64,000 nt of DNA, from assembly GCF_017051705.1 (NCBI RefSeq), contig NZ_JAFIDJ010000003.1, positions 1-64,000 on the forward strand. Reading direction: 5' to 3'. Positions 20,425 through 30,371 of the stretch are shown in pieces (the first letter of the stretch is position 1; the number at the start of each line of letters is the position of its first letter). The notes under the pieces were generated by a model, which was not told the DNA's origin, did no database searches, and saw only the letters and a program-made list of their open reading frames with translations. The DNA is from Algoriphagus lutimaris. Lineage in GTDB: Bacteria > Bacteroidota > Bacteroidia > Cytophagales > Cyclobacteriaceae. Position numbers and translations under genes: made by a program.

Positions 20425-23352
20425 ATGGCGGAATACACATTTAAGGAAATCGAGAAAAAATGGCAGGCATACTGGGAAAAGAACCAAACTTTCCTGGCTA
20501 AAGTAAATCCTGACAAACCAAAGTTTTATTCCTTGGACATGTTCCCCTATCCATCTGGAGCTGGACTTCATGTGGGCCACCCGCTGGGATATATTGCTTC
20601 GGACATTGTTTCACGTTTCAAAAAATTAAAGGGATTCAATGTATTGCATCCAATGGGCTATGATAGCTTTGGGCTACCAGCAGAACAATATGCCATTCAA
20701 ACAGGCCAACACCCTGCAATAACTACAGAACAAAATATCGCTCGCTATACCGAGCAACTTAAAAATATTGGTTTTGCATTTGACTGGAGTAAAGAGGTAA
20801 GAACTTCTGATCCCTCCTATTATAAATGGACTCAATGGATTTTCATGCAGCTATTTAATAGCTATTATGATCAAGATGCAGACAAAGCACTTCCCATTGA
20901 TTCCTTAGTCGAAAGATTTGAAGTAGAAGGAAACAGTCAAGTAAAGGCAGTCTGTGACGACGAGACTCCAATATTTTCTGCAAATGACTGGAATGCTTTT
21001 TCTGAAAAGGAAAAGCAGGAAATGCTTTTGAAATATAGATTGACTTTTCTTGCTGAAACTACTGTCAACTGGTGTGCAGCTTTGGGAACCGTACTTTCCA
21101 ATGATGAGGTAAAAGACGGGTTTTCAGAAAGAGGCGGACATCCTGTGGAACGCAAGAAAATGATGCAGTGGTCTATGCGAATCACTGCTTATGCAGACAG
21201 ACTATTAAAAGGATTGGATAAAATTGACTGGTCCGAACCAGTAAAGGAAATGCAACGTAATTGGATTGGAAAATCCATTGGGGCTGAAGTAATTTTTAAA
21301 GTCAAAGATTCTGATGAAACCATTAAAGTGTTTACAACTCGAGTAGACACGATATATGGTGTTACTTATTTAGCCTTGGCTCCTGAATCTGATTTGGCTG
21401 CTTCATTGATTACAGAAGATCAAAGAGAAACAGCAGAAGCTTATATTGAAGTAGCTAAAAATCGTTCAGAAAGAGAGCGAATGAGTGATGTAAAAACGAT
21501 TTCTGGAGCATTCACTGGTTCATATGCTATTAATCCATTCAACGGAGAAGAAATCCAAATATGGGTAGCTGATTATGTTTTGGCTGGTTATGGTACAGGC
21601 GCTGTAATGGCAGTACCGGCTCACGACGAAAGAGACTACAATTTTGCCAAACATTTCGGACTGGAAATCAGACAAGTGATCGAAGGATCGATGGAAGAAG
21701 GCTCTTTCCCAGGCAAAAATGGATTCATTATTAATTCTGGGTTCATTTCCAACATGTATATGAAGGAAGCCATGACCAAGGCTATTGAGTTTCTGGAAGA
21801 AAAAGGCATTGGAAAAGGGAAAATCCAATATAGAATGCGTGATGCGATTTTTACTCGTCAACGGTATTGGGGTGAGCCTCTTCCTGTTTATTTCAAAGAT
21901 GGACTTCCATATTTGGTAGATGAAAAAGACCTTCCATTGGTATTGCCGGAAGTGGACAAATACCTACCTACTGAAGATGGAGAACCACCTTTAGGACGAG
22001 CCAAAGACTGGACATACAAAACTTCTGAGGGAGAGTATCCATTAGAATTAAGCACGATGCCAGGATGGGCAGGATCAAGCTGGTATTTCTTCAGATATAC
22101 GGATTCTCAAAATGACTCCGTGTTTGCAGATCAAACAAAAACAGATTATTGGGGTTCGGTAGATTTATACATTGGTGGATCTGAGCATGCAACAGGACAC
22201 TTGTTGTATTCAAGGTTCTGGACCAAATTCCTTTATGATCTGGGTGTGGTAAGCATCGATGAACCTTTCCAAAAGATGATCAACCAGGGAATGATCCAAG
22301 GACGATCCAATTTTGTATATAGAGTCTTCCCTAAATTAATTATCCATACAGATGATGAAAATCTAAAACCCAATTGGCCTCAAGTTTTTGTCTCTAAAGG
22401 GAAAAGAGATAAAGTTATAAATGGGGAAATTTCAGATTTTGAGAAAAATGAAATTCTTGATTTAGTCAATACAAAATTCATTGAACTGAACCCAGGAATT
22501 GATTTCGAACCACTATCTGAAATAAAATTATCAGATATTCATGTCGATGTCAACATCGTTTACAACGATCAATTGAACCTTGAAAAATTCAAAGCTTGGA
22601 GGCCAGACTTGGCTGATGCGGAATTCATTTTGGAGGACGGAAAGTATATCTGCGGAGCGGAAGTAGAAAAAATGTCTAAATCCAAATACAATGTGGTCAA
22701 CCCAGATGATATCATTGAAAAATATGGAGCTGACACCTTAAGATTGTATGAAATGTTCTTAGGTCCTTTGGAGCAATTCAAGCCTTGGAACACCAATGGA
22801 ATCGACGGAGTTTTCAAATTCTTAAGAAAGCTTTGGAACCTTTACCATAATAATAAGGGAGAATTCCAAGTTTCGGATGCAGAACCAAGTAAAGAAGAAT
22901 ACAAAGCCCTACATAAAGCCATTAAAAAGATGGAGGAAGACATGACTAATTTCTCCTTCAACACATCTGTTTCTAGTTTTATGATCTGTGTGAATGAATT
23001 GAGTGGATTAAAATCCAATAAGCGCAAGATTCTAGAACCATTGGCGATTTTGGTATCCCCATATGCACCGCATATAGCGGAGGAACTTTGGAGTTTATTA
23101 GGACATACTACTTCTATCACCGAAACCTCCTTCCCGGCATTTGATGAAAGCTATTTAAAAGAAAGTGCTTTTGAATACCCCGTGATGATCAATGGAAAAA
23201 TGAGAGCTAAAATCAATTTAGACCTTTCACTTTCCAAAGAGGAAATAGAAAAAGCTGCGTTGGCAGACGAGATCGTTCAAAAATGGCTGGATGGAAAATC
23301 TCCTAAGAAAATGATCGTAGTACCTGGCAAAATTGTCAATGTAGTCATATAA
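20425..23352 (+). CDS. leuS: Leucyl-tRNA synthetase
   Basis: 975 residues, longer than the E. coli enzyme (860). Class Ia synthetase that charges tRNA-Leu. The HIGH motif is HVGH at residues 49-52 and the KMSKS motif is near residue 749. The CP1 editing domain shows the threonine-rich motif as [12 protein letters not shown] and the conserved Asp as PAHDERDY. Extra length comes from an insert after residue 150 (about 150-195) and from a large insertion between about 620 and 740 (from [10 protein letters not shown] to [11 protein letters not shown]) just before KMSKS. The latter corresponds to the leucine-specific domain but is enlarged. Similar inserts are known in Bacteroidota enzymes. Confidence 0.97.
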   Translation: MAEYTFKEIEKKWQAYWEKNQTFLAKVNPDKPKFYSLDMFPYPSGAGLHVGHPLGYIASDIVSRFKKLKGFNVLHPMGYDSFGLPAEQYAIQTGQHPAITTEQNIARYTEQLKNIGFAFDWSKEVRTSDPSYYKWTQWIFMQLFNSYYDQDADKALPIDSLVERFEVEGNSQVKAVCDDETPIFSANDWNAFSEKEKQEMLLKYRLTFLAETTVNWCAALGTVLSNDEVKDGFSERGGHPVERKKMMQWSMRITAYADRLLKGLDKIDWSEPVKEMQRNWIGKSIGAEVIFKVKDSDETIKVFTTRVDTIYGVTYLALAPESDLAASLITEDQRETAEAYIEVAKNRSERERMSDVKTISGAFTGSYAINPFNGEEIQIWVADYVLAGYGTGAVMAVPAHDERDYNFAKHFGLEIRQVIEGSMEEGSFPGKNGFIINSGFISNMYMKEAMTKAIEFLEEKGIGKGKIQYRMRDAIFTRQRYWGEPLPVYFKDGLPYLVDEKDLPLVLPEVDKYLPTEDGEPPLGRAKDWTYKTSEGEYPLELSTMPGWAGSSWYFFRYTDSQNDSVFADQTKTDYWGSVDLYIGGSEHATGHLLYSRFWTKFLYDLGVVSIDEPFQKMINQGMIQGRSNFVYRVFPKLIIHTDDENLKPNWPQVFVSKGKRDKVINGEISDFEKNEILDLVNTKFIELNPGIDFEPLSEIKLSDIHVDVNIVYNDQLNLEKFKAWRPDLADAEFILEDGKYICGAEVEKMSKSKYNVVNPDDIIEKYGADTLRLYEMFLGPLEQFKPWNTNGIDGVFKFLRKLWNLYHNNKGEFQVSDAEPSKEEYKALHKAIKKMEEDMTNFSFNTSVSSFMICVNELSGLKSNKRKILEPLAILVSPYAPHIAEELWSLLGHTTSITETSFPAFDESYLKESAFEYPVMINGKMRAKINLDLSLSKEEIEKAALADEIVQKWLDGKSPKKMIVVPGKIVNVVI

Positions 23353-23371
23353 GTTCTGCTAAGAAGTTAGT

Positions 23372-23420
23372 AAGGAGCAAAGAAACAAACCCCTGGTTTT
23401 CTTTGCTCCTTTTCTATTTT
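23372..23420 (+). terminator. Terminator after leuS
   Basis: AAGGAGCAAAGAAA pairs perfectly with TTTCTTTGCTCCTT around a 12-base loop and is followed by a T-rich tail. Confidence 0.8.
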
Positions 23421-23432
23421 AAGGCCTATTTT

Positions 23433-23440
23433 TATTTTTG
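23433..23440 (+). promoter_or_regulatory. -7 promoter box of the glycosyltransferase gene
   Basis: TATTTTTG, 15 bases before the ATG at 23455. Confidence 0.45.
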
Positions 23441-23454
23441 TTTCAATTCCATCT

Positions 23455-24480
23455 ATGATCATCTATACCTATCCTGTACGTACTGCCTTCACAGATCGTG
23501 ATCTGGAGATGATCCGCCCAGAAATGAAAATCAAGGCGTTGGAATTTACCCAGAATCCAACCCACCTTCCATTTTTCTTTATCTTTCAGTTTTTTCAACT
23601 ACTATGGTACTTACCCAATACCACCCAATACCTTTGTTTTTTCGGAGGATACCATTCAGTGTTACCTGTTTGGTTTGGGAAAGTATTCAAAAAGAAATGC
23701 ACAATTCAGGCTGGAGGAATGGATTGCATCAACATGCCTGAAATTGGTTATGGTAACTTTAGAAAAAAATGGCTTCGGAAAGCCACCATCTATAGTTTTA
23801 AAAACTGCACATTAATTCTTCCTGTCGCCCAAGCATTAGTCAAACAGCATTATCAGTATGACTCATCAATTTCCCCTAATCAAGGATTGATCAATTTAAT
23901 CCCAAACCTGACCACTCCGATCCAGGTAATACCAAATGGTTTTGACACCGATTTTTGGAAGGATACTCAATTAAAAAGAGTCCCCTATTCTTTCATCACT
24001 GTAGCTACTGGCACCTCCAACCCTTCCAGAGCAAAAGTAAAAGGCTATGATCTAATTGAAGAGTTGGCTACAAATCATCCAGACTGGAAGTTCACCTTAG
24101 TGGGAGATTCAAGCTATCAAACTAAAAATCCCAACGTATCCGTATTAGGAAAAAAAACAGCTTCTGAGCTATTAGAACTTTACAATACACATCAATTTTA
24201 TCTACAACTTTCAGGTTCAGAAGGGTTTCCAAATTCACTAGGAGAAGCCATGTCTTGTGGCTGCATCCCAATAGGTTCTGCAGTAGGTGCTATTCCAGAA
24301 ATTATAGAAAGAAAAGAATTCATATTGTTTCAAAAAGATATTAAAAAGCTTGAGCTATTAATTGGCAACATTCTTTCAAGCGACTACCTATCTATGCAGG
24401 ATTTATTTTCTCAACGAATTCAAACGGTGTACCCTTATTCCAGAAGAAAAATGGAGCTCCTTTCAGTACTCTCAGGATAA
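23455..24480 (+). CDS. Glycosyltransferase family 1/4-like protein
   Basis: 341 residues. The C-terminal half has the GT-B nucleotide-sugar binding pattern: VIPNGFDTDFW, WKFTLVGDSSYQ, VSVLGKKTASELLELY and the E-x7-E-type motif SGSEGFPNSLGEAMSCGCIPIGS. The N-terminal half (FFGGYHSVLPVWFGK, IQAGGMDCINM) is the acceptor domain. It probably acts in surface polysaccharide or glycan assembly. It stands alone, without polysaccharide neighbours, so the acceptor is unknown. Confidence 0.82.
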   Translation: MIIYTYPVRTAFTDRDLEMIRPEMKIKALEFTQNPTHLPFFFIFQFFQLLWYLPNTTQYLCFFGGYHSVLPVWFGKVFKKKCTIQAGGMDCINMPEIGYGNFRKKWLRKATIYSFKNCTLILPVAQALVKQHYQYDSSISPNQGLINLIPNLTTPIQVIPNGFDTDFWKDTQLKRVPYSFITVATGTSNPSRAKVKGYDLIEELATNHPDWKFTLVGDSSYQTKNPNVSVLGKKTASELLELYNTHQFYLQLSGSEGFPNSLGEAMSCGCIPIGSAVGAIPEIIERKEFILFQKDIKKLELLIGNILSSDYLSMQDLFSQRIQTVYPYSRRKMELLSVLSG

Positions 24481-24528
24481 ATCAGCTCATACTAGTGTAA
24501 GGCAAGAATTGAAATGGTTCTAATTTAA

Positions 24529-24544
24529 AGTGATACATATCACT
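24529..24544. promoter_or_regulatory. Crp/Fnr-like palindrome
   Basis: AGTGATACATATCACT is a perfect 7-2-7 palindrome with the GTGA-N6-TCAC form bound by Crp/Fnr-family regulators. It lies 50 bases before a short lipoprotein-like reading frame. Confidence 0.45.
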
Positions 24545-24594
24545 GATTTACGTGGATTTTTAACAGACCTTTCTGAAGATAAAACTTCAAGGTC

Positions 24595-24679
24595 ATGAAA
24601 AATTTCATGCTATTTCTATGGATTATTATGGGTTTTTTCCTGTCAGGATGATCAAAAGCCTTTGATTGAGATTCTATAA
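24595..24679 (+). pseudogene. Frameshifted short lipoprotein-like reading frame
   Basis: An ATG opens MKNFMLFLWIIMGFFLSG and then hits TGA, exactly where a lipobox cysteine would be expected. Removing one T from the six-T run at 24633-24638 gives ...IIMGFSCQDDQKPLIEIL and a stop at 24677, a typical Bacteroidota lipoprotein start. Either a gene has decayed, the run is phase-variable or misread, or it is a genuine 18-residue hydrophobic peptide. A terminator follows at 24741, so the unit is very short in any reading. Confidence 0.4.
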
Positions 24680-24740
24680 AACCATCAAAAAGAGAAATGG
24701 ATTTTTTTAAGTTGTTGAAAATGGTTTATAGACCAAAAAG

Positions 24741-24769
24741 ACCTTCTTAACTATAGGAAGGTTTTTTTT
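24741..24769 (+). terminator. Terminator closing the short unit
   Basis: ACCTTCTTA pairs with TAGGAAGGT (one G-T) around ACTA and is followed by seven T residues. Confidence 0.65.
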
Positions 24770-24891
24770 ATCCAATTTCCATCATTTCCTCTCTAATCAA
24801 CAAGGGCTACCTAAAATTTTTGATTCTTCCCATAAAGAAAAAGCCCTCGACCATTTGACACAGATCAAAAAAGATGTAGAAAATCTTTAAA
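24757..24891 (+). pseudogene. Possible gene remnant
   Basis: A 44-codon open frame without a start codon. Its end, FDSSHKEKALDHLTQIKKD followed by VENL, has the composition of a real amphipathic helix. It may be the C-terminal remnant of a decayed gene. No family was recognised and chance cannot be excluded in this AT-rich DNA. Confidence 0.25.
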
Positions 24892-25026
24892 ACTCTTTGA
24901 AATTAATTTTTCATTAATCCCTCTTTTTTGATTCGATTTTGAAAAATCAAAATATTAAAGAAGAATTCAATCATTTTTCAAAAGAAAAGAGTCATTTGTG
25001 ATATTTCGAAAGATTTAGAAAATAAA

Positions 25027-25053
25027 AACCGGTTTTTTCAGATTTTACATTTT
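25027..25053. repeat. 27-bp direct repeat, copy 1
   Basis: Begins AACCGGTTTTTTCAGA and ends TTTTACATTTT. The identical copy is at 25079-25105, a period of 52 bases. Confidence 0.85.
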
Positions 25054-25078
25054 CCAAGGCAAAAACACCGATTTTTTT

Positions 25079-25105
25079 AACCGGTTTTTTCAGATTTTAC
25101 ATTTT
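25079..25105. repeat. 27-bp direct repeat, copy 2
   Basis: Perfect copy of 25027-25053. The spacer between them also contains a partial echo (ACCGATTTTTTT). Each copy starts with the palindrome AACCGGTT. Confidence 0.85.
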
Positions 25106-25122
25106 AGTTAATTAACCACTTC

Positions 25123-25155
25123 AAAAAAAAAGGGGGCTTTTAAAAAAAAGCCCCC
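25123..25155 (-). terminator. Terminator after the AraC-family gene
   Basis: On the minus strand GGGGGCTTTT pairs with AAAAGCCCCC and is followed by nine T residues. On the plus strand there is no T tail, so it serves the minus-strand AraC gene ending at 25312. Confidence 0.75.
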
Positions 25156-25311
25156 GCAGTGGGTCCATTGTCAATCGTCTAAAACCAAATAAAGTTTGGC
25201 AAAGATGCCTGTTAATCTGTTTTTATGACTTTTATAATTCCTTAAACTTAATAAAAATGAATTAAATCACACAAAAACAAACAAAAATTTTTTGAATATT
25301 TTCTCTTGATT

Positions 25312-26235
25312 TTAACCTGCCGAAGACTGAAAGACTTTAGGCGTTAGTCCATATTCCTGCTTAAACGCCCTAATGAAATAAGTAATATTCCGAAAGCCTG
25401 CCATATAGCATACCTCTTGAATTTGGAATTGACCAAGTTGGAGATATTGTTTGGCTAGTTTCAATCTTTCATGTAGCACAAATTCCATGGGTGTCAATCC
25501 CATATCTTGTTTAAAGGTTCTTAAAAAATGAGCTTTGCTCATGCAGGCTTCTTTGGCCAATTCATCCAGGGAAATGGTTTCCCGGATATTCTTTTTAATA
25601 TAGTCTACCACATGAGCCATTCGATTTCCTGTAGCAAGCTCCTTATAGGTTTTTTCCATCATATCTCTGGCTTGAGTCTGGCTCAATCGAATTAGTAATT
25701 CTTTCAATGCCAAGGTCGCGATCAAGTCTTTTTCTTTGGATCCATCCTTCACACCAATTCGAATGAAACGATTAATAATCTCGGAAAGATCCTTAGTATT
25801 AATCAAATGAAAATAGCTTAAATCGAGTCCCCAATCCTTGGAAATCATTTTATCAGGAAACTTTTCATTTAAAAGATTGAACGTTGCCTCTATCATTTCC
25901 TTTGAAATTGAAAGAGCAATACATTGAGTAGGGTTATCTAACTTTGCCTCGGGAAAATCAATTTTCATAACTTCATTAGGCGGAACAATAACAGATTCTC
26001 CAGGCAGGTAATCGAAGCCCGGCTTATCGAATAAGTGCATCACTTTTTTGCCTTTCAACATGGTAGTCAATACCAAGTCTCCAAAAACCAAATTCACATC
26101 ATCGGCTTGTTGATGTGTTTCAAAAATATTCAATTCACAGTTTTCAAGGGTGTAGGTGGTACGGTTCTCCACCAGCGTTTTTAAATCCCTTGCATTTCTC
26201 CAAGGTACACCTGCTACAAAGTTATTTTGGGTCAT
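25312..26235 (-). CDS. AraC-family transcriptional regulator of the aldehyde dehydrogenase locus
   Basis: 307 residues. The N-terminal half (about 1-195) is a cupin-like effector domain (PGESVIVPPNEVMKIDFPEA). The C-terminal half has two helix-turn-helix motifs: ISLDELAKEACMSKAHFLRTF and IQEVCYMAGFRNITYFIRAF, ending QEYGLTPKVF. It is divergent from the aldehyde dehydrogenase gene with about 180 bp between them, so it most likely controls that gene and DUF779. The inducer is probably an alcohol or aldehyde by context only. Confidence 0.88.
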   Translation of the reverse strand: MTQNNFVAGVPWRNARDLKTLVENRTTYTLENCELNIFETHQQADDVNLVFGDLVLTTMLKGKKVMHLFDKPGFDYLPGESVIVPPNEVMKIDFPEAKLDNPTQCIALSISKEMIEATFNLLNEKFPDKMISKDWGLDLSYFHLINTKDLSEIINRFIRIGVKDGSKEKDLIATLALKELLIRLSQTQARDMMEKTYKELATGNRMAHVVDYIKKNIRETISLDELAKEACMSKAHFLRTFKQDMGLTPMEFVLHERLKLAKQYLQLGQFQIQEVCYMAGFRNITYFIRAFKQEYGLTPKVFQSSAG

Positions 26236-26414
26236 GACAATAAAAATACTAATAATTCAACGCTTCTAATAAAGTAAAGTTTATAGTTCACCTGTTTATA
26301 TGGAATTCCAACATGCCCGAGAATATCATTTCAGGTGGATGAGATGATGATTCAGTGTAATTTTTTAGAAAAGATTATAATGAAATTTGATTTTAACCAA
26401 AATAACCGTCTATT

Positions 26415-27941
26415 ATGACAACACAAACATTATCTCAATCCAAGCCTGTAGACCGCCCAACTGTCAAGGCTAAATATGATCACTTCATTGGAGGAAAATG
26501 GGTTGCTCCAGCTTCTGAGGAATATTTTGACAACATCTCTCCAATTGATGGAAAGCCATTTACCAAAGCTGCAAGAGGGAATAAAGAAGACGTTGAAAAA
26601 GCAATTGATGCTGCACATGAGGCTTTCAAGACCTGGTCTAAAACATCAGCAGCTGAAAGAAGTAGGGTTTTAAATAAAATCGCAGACATTATTGAGGATA
26701 ACCTTGAAATGTTAGCAAGATTGGAGACAGTCGATAATGGTAAAGCACTTCGAGAAACCAGAGCTGCAGATTTACCTTTATGTGTTGACCATTTCAGATA
26801 TTTTGCCGGCGTGATCCGTGCAGATGAAAGTACGATTTCTGAGCATGATGAACACACAGTAAGTATTGCCTTACACGAACCACTAGGAGTAGTTGCTCAA
26901 ATCATCCCCTGGAATTTCCCTCTTTTGATGGCGACATGGAAAATAGCACCAGCATTGGCAGCAGGATGCTGTACCGTTGTAAAACCTGCTGAACAAACTC
27001 CAACCAGCATTATGGTCCTGATGGAGTTGATCGCTGATGTTTTACCTCCTGGAGTAATTAATGTAGTAACAGGATTTGGAGTCGAAGCGGGTAAACCCTT
27101 GGCCACATCCACAAGAGTAGCAAAAGTTGCTTTCACCGGAGAAACTACCACAGGTAGATTAATTATGCAATATGCATCTGAAAACCTGATCCCAGTAACT
27201 ATGGAGCTAGGTGGTAAATCACCAAATATCTTCATGAAATCTGTAGCAGATGCAGACGATGAGTTTTTTGACAAAGCAGTTGAAGGTGCTGTGATGTTTG
27301 CTTTAAATCAAGGCGAAGTTTGTACTTGTCCATCCAGAATCTTGGTCCATGAGGATATATATGACAAGTTTATGGAGCGCGTCATTGAACGAACCAAAGC
27401 CATTAAAATGGGGCATCCGCTAGCTGAGGATACCATGATGGGAGCTCAAGCATCCAACGATCAATACGAGAAAATTCTTTCTTACCTAGACATTGGCAAG
27501 CAAGAAGGAGCCATCACGCTATGCGGTGGAGAAAAAGCAGGATTGAATAGTGGACTGGAAACAGGGTACTATATCAAACCGACCATTTTCAAAGGAAATA
27601 ACAAAATGCGTGTATTCCAGGAAGAGATTTTCGGTCCAGTAACTTGTGTAACCACCTTCAAAACCACGGAAGAGGCAATTGCAATCGCCAATGATACCAT
27701 GTATGGCCTGGGAGCAGGATTATGGTCAAGAGATGCACATGAGTTGTATCAAGTTCCACGTGCGATTCAGGCAGGTCGTGTTTGGGTCAACTGCTATCAT
27801 GCTTATCCAGCTCATGCTCCATTTGGAGGATACAAAAAATCTGGATTTGGTAGAGAAAATCACTTGATGATGCTAGACCATTACAGACAAACTAAAAACA
27901 TGTTGATCTCCTACAGTAAGGAGAAACTTGGATTCTTTTAA
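26415..27941 (+). CDS. NAD-dependent aldehyde dehydrogenase (ExaC/AldB type)
   Basis: 508 residues. It oxidises aldehydes to acids. The NAD-binding segment is [22 protein letters not shown], the general base glutamate lies in [10 protein letters not shown], and the nucleophilic cysteine is in [11 protein letters not shown], the form typical of ExaC/AldB acetaldehyde dehydrogenases. [14 protein letters not shown] is near the end. It is divergent from an AraC regulator and followed by a DUF779 gene, the usual neighbours of this subfamily. Substrate is inferred as acetaldehyde or another short-chain aldehyde. Confidence 0.93.
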   Translation: MTTQTLSQSKPVDRPTVKAKYDHFIGGKWVAPASEEYFDNISPIDGKPFTKAARGNKEDVEKAIDAAHEAFKTWSKTSAAERSRVLNKIADIIEDNLEMLARLETVDNGKALRETRAADLPLCVDHFRYFAGVIRADESTISEHDEHTVSIALHEPLGVVAQIIPWNFPLLMATWKIAPALAAGCCTVVKPAEQTPTSIMVLMELIADVLPPGVINVVTGFGVEAGKPLATSTRVAKVAFTGETTTGRLIMQYASENLIPVTMELGGKSPNIFMKSVADADDEFFDKAVEGAVMFALNQGEVCTCPSRILVHEDIYDKFMERVIERTKAIKMGHPLAEDTMMGAQASNDQYEKILSYLDIGKQEGAITLCGGEKAGLNSGLETGYYIKPTIFKGNNKMRVFQEEIFGPVTCVTTFKTTEEAIAIANDTMYGLGAGLWSRDAHELYQVPRAIQAGRVWVNCYHAYPAHAPFGGYKKSGFGRENHLMMLDHYRQTKNMLISYSKEKLGFF

Positions 27942-27963
27942 TTGTCAATCTAAACAAACCAGA

Positions 27964-27998
27964 AAAGGCAGGAGAAATATCTTCTGCCTTTCTTTACA
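27964..27998 (+). terminator. Possible weak terminator between aldehyde dehydrogenase and DUF779
   Basis: AAAGGCAG pairs with CTGCCTTT around a 12-base loop, followed by CTTTAC. The tail is short, so read-through into DUF779 is likely. Confidence 0.4.
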
Positions 27999-28019
27999 TT
28001 ACCCAAAAACCAAAATAAC

Positions 28020-28418
28020 ATGGAACCCATTAAAAGAGTGTTAATCACCGAACAGGCAAAAGAAGTAATTGATACCCTAAGAAAAAGATTTGGGACTGAA
28101 TTGATGTTTCATCAAAGTGGAGGATGCTGTGATGGATCTTCTCCCATGTGTTTCGAAAAAGGAGACTTCAAAGTAGGCAGTCAAGATGTATGGCTAGGGG
28201 AAGTTTATGGCTGCGATTTTTTCATGAGTGCCGACCAATTTGAATACTGGAAACATACTCAGCTCACATTGGACGTGACACCGGGAAGAGGAAGTAGTTT
28301 TTCTATAGAAATCCCAATGGGAATACGGTTTATGATTCGTTCCAAACTATTCACCGAAGAGGAGTTAAAAAACCTTAGTCCTATAAAAAGTGGAGAAGAA
28401 CTCTTAAAAGAGGACTAA
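28020..28418 (+). CDS. DUF779 family protein
   Basis: 132 residues, a DUF779 family member. Conserved features are FHQSGGCCDGSSPMCF with a Cys-Cys pair plus a third cysteine, and GEVYGCDFFMS. These cysteines suggest metal or redox chemistry. The family nearly always accompanies acetaldehyde-type aldehyde dehydrogenases, as here 78 bp downstream, and is presumed to be an accessory factor. The biochemical role is not established. Confidence 0.85.
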   Translation: MEPIKRVLITEQAKEVIDTLRKRFGTELMFHQSGGCCDGSSPMCFEKGDFKVGSQDVWLGEVYGCDFFMSADQFEYWKHTQLTLDVTPGRGSSFSIEIPMGIRFMIRSKLFTEEELKNLSPIKSGEELLKED

Positions 28419-28480
28419 ACTTATTTTGGATTCAGGTGACATTACATTTTTCGCTATCTTCAAAAGCATAACCATTAGCT

Positions 28481-29644
28481 ATGAAGAAATTATTATTTGC
28501 ATTAGGAGTAATTACGATCCTTTATTTTATAGCCACTTATTTCGTTCCTCCCTATATTGAAGAACAGCGGAACCCTGTAAAATCTCCCCCACCTTATTCT
28601 GTGTCCTCTGAAGCACAGGAAATTTATGATCGACTGGATTTTATTTCAGACCTTCATTGCGACGCATTATTATGGGGTAGGGATTTAACCCAAAAAGGCA
28701 CCATCGGACATGTTGACTTCCCAAGGATGAGGGAAGCGAATGTAGGTTTGGAAATGTTTACGATCGTTTCAAAATCCCCTTCGGGACAAAACATGAAAAG
28801 TAATAGTGCAGATACTTTCGACAATATCACCCCTCTGACAATTGCGAAGGGAGAAGCCCCCAATCAATGGTTTAGCCTAATCAATAGAACACTAGGACAA
28901 GCCGAAAGCCTACATCAATTTATCGAAGAAGAGAATGGAAAAGTAATTTTTGTTCATGACAAAAAAAGCTTCGAAGAATTAATCTCTGCTCGAAACAATG
29001 ATAAAACAGTAGTTGGTGCCATGTTGGGTATAGAAGGCGCACATGCCTTGGAGGGATCATTGGAAAACTTGGAAAAAGTTTACGAAGCTGGAATTCGAAT
29101 GATCGGCCCCACCCACTTCTTTGACAACGAACTTGGAGGCTCAGCACATGGAGAAAACGGTACTGGTTTGACTGACTTTGGAAAATCTGTCATCAAAAGA
29201 ATGAACGAGCTTAACATATTTGTAGACTTGGCTCATTGCTCACCTGCCATCGTGGAAGATGTTTTGGAAATGACTACAAAACCAGTCATGGTTTCTCATA
29301 TTGGCGTACAAAGCGTGCTAGATTCTCAAAGAAATCTGAGTGACGATCAAATCAGGAAAATCGCCGCTAACGGAGGTATTATTGGGGTTGCTTTTTTTGA
29401 TATGGCTGTAGGAGTACCAGAAATCGATGGAATTGTGGCAACGATGAAACACATTCGAGATTTGGTAGGTATCGAGTACATTGCACTTGGTTCTGATTAT
29501 GATGGAGCAGTGGAGGTACCTTTTGATATCACTGGCTTGCCCCTTATTGTAGAAGCGCTCCTAAAAGAAGGTTTTACTGAAGAAGAAATTCGGGCAATCA
29601 TGGGAGAAAATGTAAAGCGGTTCTTTCTTAAAAATTTGATCTAA
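28481..29644 (+). CDS. Membrane dipeptidase (peptidase family M19)
   Basis: 387 residues. An N-terminal hydrophobic segment (about 3-22) should anchor it in or export it across the inner membrane. Zinc ligands: DLHCDALLWG (His-x-Asp), the bridging Glu in GIEGAHAL, and later histidines in DLAHCSPAIV and VSHIGV. GSDYDGAVEVP closes the active site. Related to renal dipeptidase, it cleaves dipeptides, often with a D-residue or beta-lactam-like bond. It overlaps the next gene by one base (TAATG). Confidence 0.9.
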   Translation: MKKLLFALGVITILYFIATYFVPPYIEEQRNPVKSPPPYSVSSEAQEIYDRLDFISDLHCDALLWGRDLTQKGTIGHVDFPRMREANVGLEMFTIVSKSPSGQNMKSNSADTFDNITPLTIAKGEAPNQWFSLINRTLGQAESLHQFIEEENGKVIFVHDKKSFEELISARNNDKTVVGAMLGIEGAHALEGSLENLEKVYEAGIRMIGPTHFFDNELGGSAHGENGTGLTDFGKSVIKRMNELNIFVDLAHCSPAIVEDVLEMTTKPVMVSHIGVQSVLDSQRNLSDDQIRKIAANGGIIGVAFFDMAVGVPEIDGIVATMKHIRDLVGIEYIALGSDYDGAVEVPFDITGLPLIVEALLKEGFTEEEIRAIMGENVKRFFLKNLI

Positions 29645-30369
29645 TGAACGAATCTCAAATACATCAGGAGAGTAAATACTTTCGAAAACTTCAAGAATAT
29701 TTAAGTGAGTTTGTCTACGGAGGAATCGATGGAGCGGTCACCACATTTGCAGTAGTCGCAGGTGGATTTGGAGCAGATTTAGATGCTGGCATCATCATCA
29801 TTTTAGGCTTTGCCAATCTATTTGCTGATGGGTTTTCTATGTCCGTAGGCGCCTATCTATCTGCAAAAAGTAGTAAAGAAAACTTCAAGAAACATGAAGC
29901 CATTGAATATTGGGAAATCGAAAATCTTCCAGAAGTAGAACGAGAGGAAATTGTTGAAATCTACAAAGCAAAAGGATTCAAGGGAGAATTATTAGAAAAA
30001 GTGGTGGAACAGATCACCTCCAACAAAGAATTGTGGGTTGCGGAAATGATGAAAGATGAACTCAACCTCATGCAGGAATCCAAAAGCCCATTTAAAATTG
30101 GTCTGGCTACATTCATTTCATTTTTATCAGTAGGATTTATTCCTTTATTAGTTTACTTATGGACCTATTTTAATCCGTCTGAAATAAACATATTCCTATG
30201 GACAAGTATTCTTACCGGAATTGCTTTTATAATCATAGGCTGGCTAAAATCTATTGTCAATCAAACTTCAGAGTTTAAAAGCATTACTGAAACACTTGCT
30301 CTTGGAGTTTTGGCGGCTGTGGTTGCCTACTATGTAGGAGACCTATTAGAAAATTTTTTTCTTAAGTAA
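29644..30369 (+). CDS. VIT1/CCC1-family transporter
   Basis: 241 residues, five predicted membrane segments. The first pair spans about 30-85, with GGIDGAVTTFAVVAGGFGADL and FANLFADGFSMSVGAYLSAKS, the signature of vacuolar iron transporter homologues. A cytoplasmic helical stretch (about 85-145) rich in Glu and Lys follows, then three more segments. Family members move Fe(II) or Mn(II) out of the cytosol. It overlaps the M19 dipeptidase by one base and is followed by DUF5995 after two bases. Confidence 0.88.
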   Translation: MNESQIHQESKYFRKLQEYLSEFVYGGIDGAVTTFAVVAGGFGADLDAGIIIILGFANLFADGFSMSVGAYLSAKSSKENFKKHEAIEYWEIENLPEVEREEIVEIYKAKGFKGELLEKVVEQITSNKELWVAEMMKDELNLMQESKSPFKIGLATFISFLSVGFIPLLVYLWTYFNPSEINIFLWTSILTGIAFIIIGWLKSIVNQTSEFKSITETLALGVLAAVVAYYVGDLLENFFLK

Positions 30370-30371
30370 TT

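Noticed and set aside
24481-25311. CRISPR or insertion-sequence origin of the repeats
   Set aside because: Only two copies of the 27-bp repeat with a single spacer, no cas genes, no transposase and no terminal inverted repeats.
26480-26857. A 125-codon minus-strand frame inside the aldehyde dehydrogenase gene
   Set aside because: It is a shadow of a well-conserved coding frame, as is the similar one at 26897-27274.
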